From Saprolegnia diclina VS20 (Eukaryota; Oomycota; Saprolegniomycetes; Saprolegniales; Saprolegniaceae), in assembly GCF_000281045.1 (NCBI RefSeq), contig NW_008246070.1, positions 1,171,274 to 1,235,273 on the forward strand: a stretch of 64,000 nucleotides of DNA. The letters run 5' to 3'. This document shows, piece by piece, positions 21,290 to 31,318 of this stretch. Positions within the stretch are counted from its first letter, which is position 1. Each line of letters opens with the position of its first letter. The notes beneath the pieces were generated by a model. It was not told the DNA's origin. It saw only the letters and a program-made list of their open reading frames with translations, and ran no database searches. Made by a program: the position numbers and the translations under genes.

Positions 21290-23356
21290 GGTGTGCCGAG
21301 GGTCAATCAACAAATCATTTGAATCGAACGTTGGTTGTGCCAAGGCCGGCATGTCCACTGTGCCACCTTCTGTTTCGACAGAGGTTTCGTGCTTGACGCG
21401 CATGAACTGTGGGTTCAAATCCTAAATGAGACCCTCGCTGTCTTTCCATTGGCGCTGGCCCCTCCATCAGACAGAGCGGAAACTATATTGCACAAGCCAC
21501 CGTGCGCCACAGGTGCTCATGAAGAAAAATGGGCGTATTAGGTTCTGCAGCTCATCTCACAACCCAGAGCCATGATTCAGAGCTGTGTCTCACAGCCGTT
21601 TCAGATGTTAGCCTCCTCAGATTGTGCGGCCATCAGCGCTACGTGAAGACGAGATGCGGTCCTTCCTTAGATGTGGTATTGTAATATGCCACGCACCATT
21701 CGACCGACCCCATTTGAGCTCTCTATGCTCAAATTTGTGGTATTTGTCTCGTCCGCAATCTGGTACTTGGATGGACGACGTGTAGTAACAGGCGAGGACT
21801 ACCACTGTGAAGACGCATAGCGTACACACCACGCGCATGCGCAGAATGCATTACCGCAGCAACCGGTACGTCACCGAACGCGTTGCACTCAAAACAGCTT
21901 GTCGCGTCTGGGTATGTCTGGCTCAGGACAAGACCAGCTGGACTAGGCCCGCCAAACGTATCTTGGTCATATTTGCATTTACCAGCAACAACTCACATGA
22001 AGTCGATTCTTGCTTTGCTCGCGCTCGTGCCGCTTGCGACGATGGCCAAGTCTGTGCCGGACTGGCAAGTGTGCAACTCGGCCACGGACACGTGTGCGTC
22101 CAAGGGCTGGGTCTGCTGCGTCGCCGCCGACACCCCCAACTCGAAAACCAAAACGTGCCGCTCGGGTGCCTCGCAGTGCCTCTCGTCCGTCCCCAAGTCG
22201 TTTGCTGGCGCCAACAGCTACTTTCTCCATACGCTCGTCGATAGCGACCGGCGCGAGGTGCTCGACCAGCTCAAGGCGAGCGGCTTCAAGACCGTGCGTA
22301 TCTTTCTCTCGCGGACCGGCGCCAAAACCAAGGGCGCCAACAACGTCGGTGTCAACGACGTCGAGAACCCCGTCGGCAAGTACGACGACTCGATCCTCAA
22401 GCTCGTGGACAAGCTCATTCGCGACGTGTACGACCGCAACATGAAGCTCATCATTGCGTTCCACGACCGCTGGTCGCTTGGGTGCTGGGACACGGACGCG
22501 TACGTGACCAAGTACAAGTTGCCGACGACGACGAGTTGCCAGCAGCACGCCAACATCGCCAACGACTTTTACACGCGTGGCGACGCCCAGGCCGACTTTG
22601 ACAACCGCATCAAGCACATCTTGGCGCACCGTAACCCGTACTTCAACAACCGTCCGTGGAGCGAGCTCTCGGAGGCCATAATGGGCTTTGAGCCGCAGAA
22701 CGAGTCGCAGGGCGGTCTCGAGAGCGGCACCACGATGCCCAACCCGCAGTGGCTCTGCAACCGCGCCAAGACGATCCGCAACGCCGTGTCCAACCGCAAG
22801 ATCCTCGTCATGTCGGGCGGCGGCACCAACTACGGTGTCTCGCAGCTCACCGAGTACTTCACTTGTCCGGCGCTCGACGTGGTCGCCATCCACTCGTACG
22901 AAGGCGCGAACGTCAACAAGCTCAAGTCGGCCGTGCAGCTCGCCAACGTGCACAAGAAGCGCGTCATCTTTGAAGAGTTTGGCGCCTCGGGGAGCAACAA
23001 GGCCAGCGGTCTCGCCGCGTACTCGGCGGCGGCCAACGCGGCGGGCGTGCCGTGGATGGTGTGGCAGGTGCTCAAGCCAAGCAACCACGGCGACTTTGAG
23101 ACGTGGACGGACGAGAAGGACGCGTGGGCCGCACTCGCGAATGCGGCGCGCCAATCGAACGGGCGCAAGGGGGCGTGGTCGTGGCCCGAGCTCAACAAGT
23201 AAGATGACAATATGAATGGTGTCATCCGGTTGCATGTGATTGCAATCGTCACTTTCTTTAAGTCGGTCGAATAATATATGGCACGTACTAACTTGAACCT
23301 TTTCAAACTCGCATCACTCAGGCGCTCTGGTCGAGCGTGCTGCCACGTCACATGGG
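21290..23356 (+). repeat. Right arm of the inverted duplication
   Basis: This is the mirror copy of 16070-18136 in opposite orientation, bringing a second GH5 gene and its flanks. The inner edge is GTGTGCCGAGGG (near 21291) and the outer edge is CGTCACATGGG (to 23356). Beyond the edges the flanks are unrelated, except for a short remnant at 23378-23406. Confidence 0.9.
21997..23202 (+). CDS. Secreted GH5 glycosidase, copy 2
   Basis: This is the inverted duplicate of the gene at 16224-17429: the same 401-residue length, signal peptide, Cys module, acid/base Glu236 in GFEPQNES and nucleophile Glu327 in EEFGASG. I count seven substitutions relative to copy 1: Thr171, Lys174, Asn218, Met229, Thr246, Asn307 and Ser343. 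None hits a catalytic position. Both frames are intact with no stop or frameshift, so both copies look functional and the duplication is recent. Transcription runs toward the Myb/SANT-like gene. If the two arms are alleles placed in one scaffold by mis-assembly, this would instead be one gene with two haplotypes. Confidence 0.88.
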   Translation: MKSILALLALVPLATMAKSVPDWQVCNSATDTCASKGWVCCVAADTPNSKTKTCRSGASQCLSSVPKSFAGANSYFLHTLVDSDRREVLDQLKASGFKTVRIFLSRTGAKTKGANNVGVNDVENPVGKYDDSILKLVDKLIRDVYDRNMKLIIAFHDRWSLGCWDTDAYVTKYKLPTTTSCQQHANIANDFYTRGDAQADFDNRIKHILAHRNPYFNNRPWSELSEAIMGFEPQNESQGGLESGTTMPNPQWLCNRAKTIRNAVSNRKILVMSGGGTNYGVSQLTEYFTCPALDVVAIHSYEGANVNKLKSAVQLANVHKKRVIFEEFGASGSNKASGLAAYSAAANAAGVPWMVWQVLKPSNHGDFETWTDEKDAWAALANAARQSNGRKGAWSWPELNK

Positions 23357-23811
23357 ATACAAGGGCATTATGAAACGTCGTCGTGCCCGAGCTCAACAAG
23401 TAGGATGGCGGAGGACCACTACCCCCGTTCAGACACGGCAAAGTCTCACTACTGCTTGGACTGGTCAGCATTGTTATCAATGAATAATGTGGTAGCGCGT
23501 GGCTCTTATCGCCGCGATTGATGCTGTGATGACGTGTCTGGACGTGGTGCGGAATACAAAGCAAGCGAGTCGAGCAATACATAACAGGATCCTGGGCGTG
23601 TCGCAGCGCCACGGCCCTTTTTCTCGCCCAGCTGTCGTTTCCGTGGCGTATATTTCGCACAAAGAGACGCTGGTTGAGCTGCGTGGCGGTGGTTTTCGTA
23701 TTGTATCACTACTTCATTGTATGCCGTATAAAACAAGTGTAAATTAAATTGGTGGCACGAATTGCGTTTGCAGCACCACCTCTTTTTTGCACGAGCGCAA
23801 ATCGGACGCCG
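23357..23811. other. Intergenic with GH5 3'-end remnant
   Basis: These are non-coding bases between GH5 copy 2 and the next gene. At 23378-23406 a run matches the 3' end of the GH5 coding sequence and its stop region (CCCGAGCTCAACAAGTAGGA versus CCCGAGCTCAACAAGTAAGA), a trace of an additional partial duplication. Confidence 0.6.
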
Positions 23812-24896
23812 ATGCTCAAGCGCACGGGCCATGGCCGCGGGAAGGGCTGGAAGGCCAACGAGGAGCTCGGTACGACGACGCGGTTATGACGAGAGCCATA
23901 CTCGTGCTCATGCTGCTTGTGCGTAGACCTCCTCGCCTGCGTCAGCGACATCTTGCCCGTCGACACGAACGAGTGGGAGGACGTTGTGATCGCGTACAAC
24001 TTTCATCGGCAGCGAACCGACCGCCGCGACCTCCAGTCGGTCCGGCGCAAGTACAAGTCGCTGCGCAACATGGCCAGTGGCACAGGTAGCGCTGCATGAT
24101 GGCGAGGATCAGCGAGCGTACGCGATGGGCTGTAGGAAGTCTCTCGACGCGCCAGCACTCGACCGAGGCCAAACGTATTCAAGACGACATCAACCGCAAG
24201 AAGACCATGCTGACGCTCGGTCCTAGCGACGGCAATAATGGCAACAACTTTGCCGCCCCGACAGCGGAAGAGCCTGCGCCCGAAGCCATCGAGCCCCCGG
24301 CCGCGCCGCTCGCCAATGTCTACGCAAGCCAAGGGCTCCGTCCCAAGGAGATTGCAGCGTTCAGCAAGCGCGTCCCGAAACGGGGTACGGTGCCACCGAG
24401 CCGGCGGCAGATTTTGATTGCGATGCGCAACACAGCGTTGACGCCCGAGGGTGACGACGAAGGCCCACCGGTGCTGCGTCTCGAGTCTCCGGACGCTGCG
24501 TACGCGGCCGCCATGGAAGCAACCGAGCCGCTGCCCCGCGCCGTGAGCAATGAGACGCCGCGGCGCTTGGCACCGCTGGCGAAGCGGCCGCGCTCGGAGG
24601 TCGAGGACCACGTGCTTTCACGCTTGCTGGCGATGGAAGAGTCGCGAGAGCGCTGGATGCGGGAAATGGAGGAGCGCCGCGAGGCCCGCGAGCGAGAGCG
24701 CGACGAGCGCTTTGAAGCGCTGCGCCTCGAGCGCGACGAACGAGACCGCCAGCGCGAAGAGTACCGCGACAAGATGGACGCGCAGCGGGAAGAGCGAGCG
24801 GCGCGGCACGACGAGCTCATGGCCATGGTCCTCAACAAACTGTTGCAGCCGGCCGCACCGACGCCGTTTCTACCACGCGAAGGTCCAGCGATTTAA
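23812..24896 (+). CDS. Myb/SANT-like domain protein (DUF6818-like) with charged coiled coil
   Basis: Three exons (23812-23869, 23927-24085, 24136-24896) give 325 residues in frame. The N-terminal 70 residues form a Myb/SANT-like module: basic start RTGHGRGKGW, then DLLACVSDILPVDTNEWEDV, RTDRRDLQSVRRKYKSLRNM. This pattern is abundant in oomycete proteins annotated DUF6818, often related to transposon-derived DNA-binding proteins. After a flexible region with a possible nuclear signal (KRPRSE), residues about 240-310 form an extremely charged coiled coil (ERREARERERDERFEALRLE). It is probably a nuclear DNA-binding or scaffolding protein. The exact family name is from memory and moderate in confidence; the domain look and exon phases are seen directly. 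Confidence 0.72.
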
Positions 24897-25193
24897 CGTA
24901 TAATCACGTACTAGTACGCGCAAAGCACCGGGTTTTCGATGTTGAGCTCAATTCTGTCGGTCCTTCCAGAGCGCACCAGACAAGAATTCTGCCGAAAATG
25001 CGAGCGATGGTCTGCTCACGGAGGGGCCCACGGTCCTGTAGTAAGGCTGATGGCAAGACAGTGTACCAAGAAGAGACACTGGAAGAGACAGAATTTGGTA
25101 ATTCCTGTAGCATTTGATAGCATCCATTTTGAAAGGTTTTCAACCTTTCACACTTGTGCTGACCGTTACGGAGGAAACGAGCGCCAGGGCAGC

Positions 25194-25914
25194 ATGAGCA
25201 GCCCGGCCGGAGCGCCATGGCTCTACCAGAGTCTGCCACCGAGCACGCGGCCACTGCAGCTTGCAGCCAGCGACAAGTACCCTGCACCTGCTCGACGAGC
25301 ATGCTCATGCCACGCGTAGGCCGCTGTACCTGAACGCAGCGAGCCTCAAGAGTCTCTTCCAGATGGACTCGCCGGGCTTCCAAATGGCCAAGCACCCATT
25401 CCTTCAGCCGACGGCCGACCTTCGGCGCAAGCGACTTCAGCACGTCGCTGAGCTGACGCTCCCGCGTCACAAGACGAACCAAGCCGACGACAAGTCGAGC
25501 CTCGTGCGCAAGAAGCCGTCCAAGAAACGGGCGCGGCCGACCAAAGCTCGACCACTGGCCGCACCGCTGGTGCTGGACGAGCGCGCGTCGATAGACGATG
25601 CGCAGCGTACCGCCCAGGCAGCGCAAATGGGCTTGACTTTAGACGAGTTTAACGCGCTCGAGGCGCAGTTTGGCGGCCACGCCCTCAACCAAAACGAGAT
25701 GGCCGAGCGGTACCGCGCAGTCTTTGACGAGTACGATACGGACAAGAGCGGGTCCATCTCCCCGGACGAGCTCCGAACGCTCCTCAAAGCCATGGGCGAG
25801 GCCGACTTGGACGATGCAGAGATCAACGACATCATTCGCCAGGCCGACGCCGACAACAACGGATCAATCGAGTTCGACGAGTTTATCAACATGATGAAGG
25901 CAAGGAAGCGGTAG
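25194..25914 (+). CDS. EF-hand protein, calmodulin-like C-terminus
   Basis: Two exons (25194-25276, 25320-25914) give 225 residues. The N-terminal 130 residues are basic and probably disordered (KKPSKKRARPTKARP). The C-terminal part is a calmodulin/centrin-type pair of EF-hands: DEYDTDKSGSISPDEL and RQADADNNGSIEFDEF, both with full Ca2+-ligand sets (Asp-x-Asp-x-Ser/Asn-Gly-x-Ile-x-x-x-Glu). It ends FINMMKARKR. It should bind two Ca2+ ions; partners are unknown. The next gene, an IQ-motif protein, starts only 75 bases downstream on the same strand. A possible in-frame splice from the last codon of this gene into that gene exists and is discussed in the findings. Confidence 0.83.
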
Positions 25915-25989
25915 TACGTCCTCTTTGCTCGCAACAACTAACTGCATTGCGAGCGTAGGCTGCTGGCAGTGGCACAGCACGTCGGTGCG

Positions 25990-28900
25990 ATGGCCAGTGC
26001 GTCCAAGTCCACGATGTCGCGCGTTGCCGATGCAGGGTTGCCGCCGCTCAAGGTGGCACCGCAGCGCTCCAAGCGGCATCTCCAGCAGTTCAACGTACCT
26101 TTTCTCACCTTCGTAAACTCTCTTCGATATTGTCTCGCCTAGCGGTTCATGGCACGACCGACGCCAAGCTGCTTGCAGGCCGCGGCGCCGACAGATGTGG
26201 CCGCGCTGCGTCGCGAGCTTGCATTGTCCGAGTACGGCCTCAAGACGCTCGACATGAAAGGTACTTGCATCTCTGGCACTCGCTGCAGTCGGTTAATGTG
26301 TCCCGTAAACGTATCTAGTGCGGGAAGACGTGCAGTGGGTCCAAGCCAACTGCCCCGTCACGTCGCTCAAGGCGCAGCTCTTTTGCCAAAAGTGGGGCGC
26401 CGAGAAAATGAACAAGTTTTTTTCGCGCATTTTGCTCAACTTTCAAGCCCGCGCGTTCTACAAGTGGATCGACTACCTCACGTTTATGGCGGCCAAGCTC
26501 AAGGCCGACAAGTACCTCAAGGTCAAGGCCGGCGCGCGCCTCCACACGCTCATGCACGCCTGGAAGCACAAGTCGCTCGTCCGCGCCTGGTTTGCGTGGA
26601 CCCAAGATGCCATGGACCAAGCCCGCAACGAGCGCAATGCAAGTGCCATCGAGATCCAGAAGCGAGCGCGGGGTATGCTCATCCGCGTCGCCCGCCTGCA
26701 CCATCTCCAGGACGTTGGCGCGATCGCCTTTCAGCGCATCGTACGGGGCCACCTTTGTCGCTGCGCTGTGCGGCGACTCCGCCGACACCGCCTCGAGGTC
26801 CAAAGTGCCTCGCTTTTGCAAAAATGCTACCGCGGCTTTGCGGGCCGGCGCCTCGGTCGCCAGCTCTTCCGGGTGCAGGCCATGCACCACGGCGCGATCG
26901 TGATCCAGACGGCATTCCGAACATACCAGCAGCGGCTCTTTGCGCGCGAAGTGCTTTTTGTCAAGCGTCAGCACCGCGCTGCCGTCGTCCTGCAGTGCGC
27001 AGCACGACGGAAAGCCGCGTACCTCGAAGTGGGCCGGCGCCGTCTCGTGCACCGCAAGGCCAAAGCCACGCGCGACCTCCAGCGCTGCGTGCGCGGCTGG
27101 CTCGGGCGGCTGCGCGTGCGTGGCATCCGGCGCCGGCAGAGCGCAGCGATTCAGATTCAGCGTTTCTTTCGGGGCCATCGGGCACGGGTGCGCGTCACGC
27201 GCATGCGCCGCGAGAAGGCTGCCAAACGTCTGACGGCCAAGCGCGACCGCGCAGCGCTGCGCCTTCAGGCGTTTTGGCGCGGCGCCACCGGGCGATACGC
27301 GTACCACTTGCGCCTGCGCGCAACCCGCGAGCAAGAGCAGCAACTTGCCGCGATGCGGAATGCCAGTGCGATTCGCATCCAGAGTCTCTACCGGGGCTTT
27401 CGAGGCCGACGCTACTGCAACGCACTCGATGCGGAGCGAACGCTGCGGCGTCGCCAGCAGCTGCAGCACCGGTCGGCGCTCAAGATCCAGCGACGCTGGC
27501 GCGGGCACACGGCGCGACGGGACGTGCACTTGCGGCGGCAGGCCAAAGCAGCGCTCGAGAAGGAAGAGCGTCTCGCAGCCGTCAAGCTTCAGTGCCTCGC
27601 GCGGTCCAAGCACGCGCGCAACCAAGCGCGCAAATTGCGCCGCGAGCGCAAGCGCCAGATGCTGCTTCGCCAAGAGCGCGAAGAAGCCGCCGTCTCGATC
27701 CAAGCTGCGCTTCGGGGGCATTGGGGGCGGCAGCGCGCCGCCAAGAAGAAGGCGCTCTTTGAAGCGAAAGCGCAGGCGGCGCTCGCCAAGCTCGTGCACG
27801 ACGCCAAGGAGAACGCGGCGGTTCGTATTCAGTGCTGCATGCGCGGGTACCTCAGTCGAGAAAAGTACCGCGCCCGGCTACGCGAGCACCGGATCAAGGT
27901 GGCGGCGCTCAATGCCGCTCAAGAACGCGCCAACGCCGCGATCCGCATCCAGTGCTTCTTACGCAAGCGCAAGGCGGTGCGGATGCTGGCGCTGCGGCGC
28001 GCCGAGTTTCAAAAGCGCATCGCGATGCTGGCCACCGAGAAGGCGAGCGACGAGATCGCGCGTCTGCGGCAAGAACAAGAGGTCGAGTTGGCGCAGATGA
28101 AGTTGCAGATGCTGCTGGAGAAAGGCGCGATCGAGGCCGAGGCCGCGCGGCTCCGCGCCGAAGTCGAGCAGCAGCGATTGGTGCAGCTCGCAGCGCTCAA
28201 GGTCGACGAAGCCGCGCTCGCCAACGAGAAGCTCGCGACGATGCTCGAGCCGTCGCACACGAGCGCTGCGCTCACGCAGCTCCAGGACGCGCGCGAGCTC
28301 GAGGCGAAACGCGAAGCGCTCGAGCACGAGCGCCAGCAGCTGGCGTCGGTGGAAGAGAAGCGCCGTCGCGCGGCCGACGAAGCGGCCACGCAACGTGAAG
28401 AAGAGACGCGCCTGCGGGTGAGCCAAAACCTCTTGCAGCTCGATACGACCAAGTCCCTCGAGCTCGCGCGCAAGCAGGACGAGCAACTCCAAGCTGCCAA
28501 AGCCGTGACCGCCGAAGCTGCCAACCGGGTCGCACGCGAGCGGGCCGCACTCCAGATTCAAGCGTTTGTTCGCGCGAGCTTGAGTCGGAAGCGCCTCAAG
28601 CGCATCCAGGAGGACCAAAAGCGGCAGCTCGAAGCGATCAAGGACGTCCAGGAGCGCGCCCTGTTGAAAGCGCGTCTCGAGAAGGAAGAGGTCAAGCGCC
28701 GACTGCTCGAGGCGCTCGAGGACGAAGCCCGCGTTCGGGAGCAAGAGGAGCGAGAGCTTGCGCTGGTGCTCGAGCAGAAAAAGATCCGCGAGCAGCAGCG
28801 ACTCGCGGAGCGCAAGGCCAAAGACGTGGCCGCACGCCGGATCCAGGCGGCGGGCAAAGGCTATGTGGCGCGGCGCCAGGTCAGATCCATGCAAGCCAAG

Positions 28901-29371
28901 ATTGAAGCGGAGCGCAAGCGGCGAGACGCGCAGGCCGCACAAGAAGCCGCAACCGCCGCGGCTGAAGAAGCGGCGGCGGCGGCGCGGGCCGAGGCATTGG
29001 CCAGCACAACAAGCGACGACGAGTGGGTCGAGTATTGGGACGAAAACGCGCAGGCGTCGTACTACTTCAACATTCGCACCCAGGAGGCGAGCTGGACCAA
29101 GCCGGGCAACACCAACCCCGCCGACGTCGCCGCGCAGCTGCTCAGCTACTCGAATGCAATCTCGACGCAAGACTATACGACCGAGAACGTCGGCGGCTAC
29201 TACAGCGCGGCGACCAACGAGTATGGTTTCTACGACGAGGCCGGTGTCTACCACTACTATGACGACGGCGCTGCGGCCAGCGGCGGCGACGGCTGGGCGC
29301 AGTACGTGGACGAGGCGTCCGGCGCCGCGTACTACTACAACCACTACACAGGCGAGCGCTACTGGGCCTAA
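25990..29371 (+). CDS. Giant IQ-motif repeat protein with two C-terminal WW domains
   Basis: Three exons (25990-26094, 26143-26260, 26319-29371) give about 1091 residues. After a short basic N-terminus and a helical region (FFSRILLNFQARAFYKWI), about sixteen IQ motifs follow, such as ASAIEIQKRARGMLIR, SAAIQIQRFFRGHRAR, EAAVSIQAALRGHWGR and NAAVRIQCCMRGYLSR, each a calmodulin or EF-hand-protein binding helix. Long Glu/Lys/Arg/Ala coiled coils separate the last three or so. The C-terminus carries a WW domain (DEWVEYWDENAQASYYFN ... ASWTKP) and a second WW-like unit that ends at YYYNHYTGERYWA just before the stop, lacking the terminal Pro. It is likely a cytoskeletal or flagellar/centriolar scaffold; localisation is inferred. 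Confidence 0.85.
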
Positions 29372-29438
29372 GCCACCAATAAGAATATCAGCAAACAACA
29401 TATTAGAGAGCCCCAGGTGTGCGTTCGAAAGAGTCGGA

Positions 29439-30728
29439 CTAGACCACTTTACGAAACGCAGCGGGCTCGGGCGGCCAGCGATACACCGAGCTACTGGCAG
29501 TCGTCGTGCGCGGGGCGTTGAACACCTTGGGCGTCTCGGGCTCTTGGTTGGGGCTGAGAGAAGCGCCCGGCTTGTCCACTTTGGCCTCGAGCCGCGCCAG
29601 CCGGTCGTCGAGCTGCGCAAATTTGTCAGCGACGAGCGCTAGAATATCGTCGAGCTTGCTGCAGAGCGTCGCCTCGAGCTACAAGGACGCTTGAGAAGGC
29701 GCTCAAGAATGTGACATCGTACTTTGGCCAGAGTGGCATGCATTGCTGGCTCCGGTGGCGTTGGCGCGCGCGTGGGCTGGATCGGGTGCTCGACGCTTGG
29801 CTGAATCGGGAGTTCTCTCGGGTACAGCTCGTCGACTGTGTCGTCTTCTTCGTACGTACGTGGCTGCTGCTGCTCTCGTTGAACGTGTGCTTCGACCCAG
29901 AACGGCGTCGGTGGCGGAGGCTTCAAGACCGCCTTGTCGACATTCTACGCAGACCAAGCGATTAAGAGATATCGCTCCTGCAAGACTGTGTAGACCTTGT
30001 ACACGGCACCATCAATGGGTGTCTCCCAGTCGAAAATGGGCGCCTCCGGCTCGGGCTCCGTCTGTGGGGCTGGCACGAGTGGCGACACGTGGTATGCAGG
30101 CGGCGACGCGACGTGTCGAACCACACGCGACGGCTTGGTTTGCCCGAGGTTGACACTCTGCCATGTAGGCGGCGCCGGAACCTTGGCGCGATGGTCGACC
30201 ATTTCGATCGGCGATTGGACGGGACGCGATAGCCGGCCGGCCGGCGCCTTGTCGCTGGGCACCCACACCGACTGCTTTATTCGCTGCTGGCGAAGCCCCT
30301 CGACGTGGATCTTGGCAATCTGCTCGAGCATTTCGGCCACAATGATGAGCTTGCGCTCGCGAAACTGAGTCGCCGACAAGAACTGGGCGCTCGTGAGCGA
30401 TGGAAAGTACCCAAGCTGCTCGCGGGCAAAGCGGAAGACGCCATCGACAAACTTGGCGTCCGTCCGCCCGTAGAGATCGAGGTCCTACTATCGTATTGAG
30501 AGAAGCGCCGTAGCGATGGCGACGCACCGCCGCTTGGACGCGCTGTGCCACGTGCCGCGAGTAGTCGAGGAGCGCGTAGTGCAAGACGCGCAGGAGCTCG
30601 CGGAGGTGGCTCACGGGCGTGCCTCTGGCGAGCTGCTTGGCAGCATCGTTAACGTCGTGCGGGTACTGGATCGCCTGCAGCTGCCGCCGGACCTTGGTCG
30701 CGTTGTTGCTGAGGTCGCCCGTCGCCAT
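29439..30728 (-). CDS. CEP44: CEP44 homologue (centriolar protein)
   Basis: Four exons (30728-30528, 30484-30005, 29944-29723, 29678-29439) splice in phase 0 to 380 residues, close to vertebrate CEP44 (about 390). The start MATGDL and the segments RQLQAIQYPHDV, LLRVLHYALLDYSRHVA, DLDLYGRTDAKFVDGVFRF and EMLEQIAKIHVE follow the CEP44 N-terminal domain in order. CEP44 binds microtubules in the centriole and helps convert centrioles to centrosomes. The middle is proline-rich and disordered; the C-terminus is a short coiled coil (KLDDILALVADKFAQLDDRL). The ATG at 30728 is chosen by homology; the upstream open frame up to 30968 is ignored. Centrioles and zoospore flagella fit a Saprolegniales host. 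Confidence 0.8.
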
Positions 30729-31318
30729 GGCCAAGATCTGCGCCCAAACGTCCGCATACACTCGTTGGTCATCCGGATAATTCAAGTTTTTGAAAATCAC
30801 CGCCTGGTCGGATCGCGAGACGGACGCCATTGTGGCCTCTGCCAACACGCGCCTGGGCCATGGTTCGATCCCCAGCTGCCGCTGCACTTTCTTGGATTTT
30901 GAAACCAACATGACCTGAGCCCGTGCGACGGCATGGCACGTCGTACTCTTGACGACCGGCTGGACCACGACCTGGTCGCGTCGGGCCAGCGCTCCTTGAA
31001 GAAGTGTTGAATCTGGTCAAATAGACACGTTGCACGCTGCTACGACTCGACGGGACAGACATGCACCAGTGGACTTCAGCATTGCTCAGGGCTCGAATAC
31101 ATGCACCGAGCGCGTTCCTCACGCCGACGAGTCGACGGTTGTTACAACGCCAGATTGGCTATAGTGCACTAAGACACTACGATTACAGCGTCCAACGCAG
31201 CCCAGGCTTGACAGAGTAAGATGAGCGCATTCGATGTGCGTTCGTATAGACATGGTCCGGGCACAAAAGAACGAATCATTCTCGTAGCGCGGGTGCAGAG
31301 CACGCAGTGTTGAGCTTG
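30729..31318. other. Divergent intergenic region
   Basis: It separates CEP44 (leftward) from the ankyrin gene (rightward). An open frame continues upstream of the CEP44 start to about 30968 but carries no recognisable domain. Probably promoters on both sides. Confidence 0.45.

Noticed and set aside
21330-21430. Possible tRNA in the repeat arms (GTGGGTTCAAATCC)
   Set aside because: No consistent acceptor or D-arm pairing; kept only as a B-box-like block of a repeat.
24904-25626. Minus-strand open frame of 240 codons antisense to the EF-hand gene
   Set aside because: No domain; the plus strand has two complete EF-hands.
27959-29620. Minus-strand open frame of 553 codons antisense to the IQ/WW gene
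   Set aside because: Leu/Arg-rich shadow of IQ and coiled-coil codons; no domain and no splice logic.
30729-30968. N-terminal extension of the CEP44 frame
   Set aside because: Homologues start at MATGDL; the upstream segment lacks a conserved start and shows no targeting signal.
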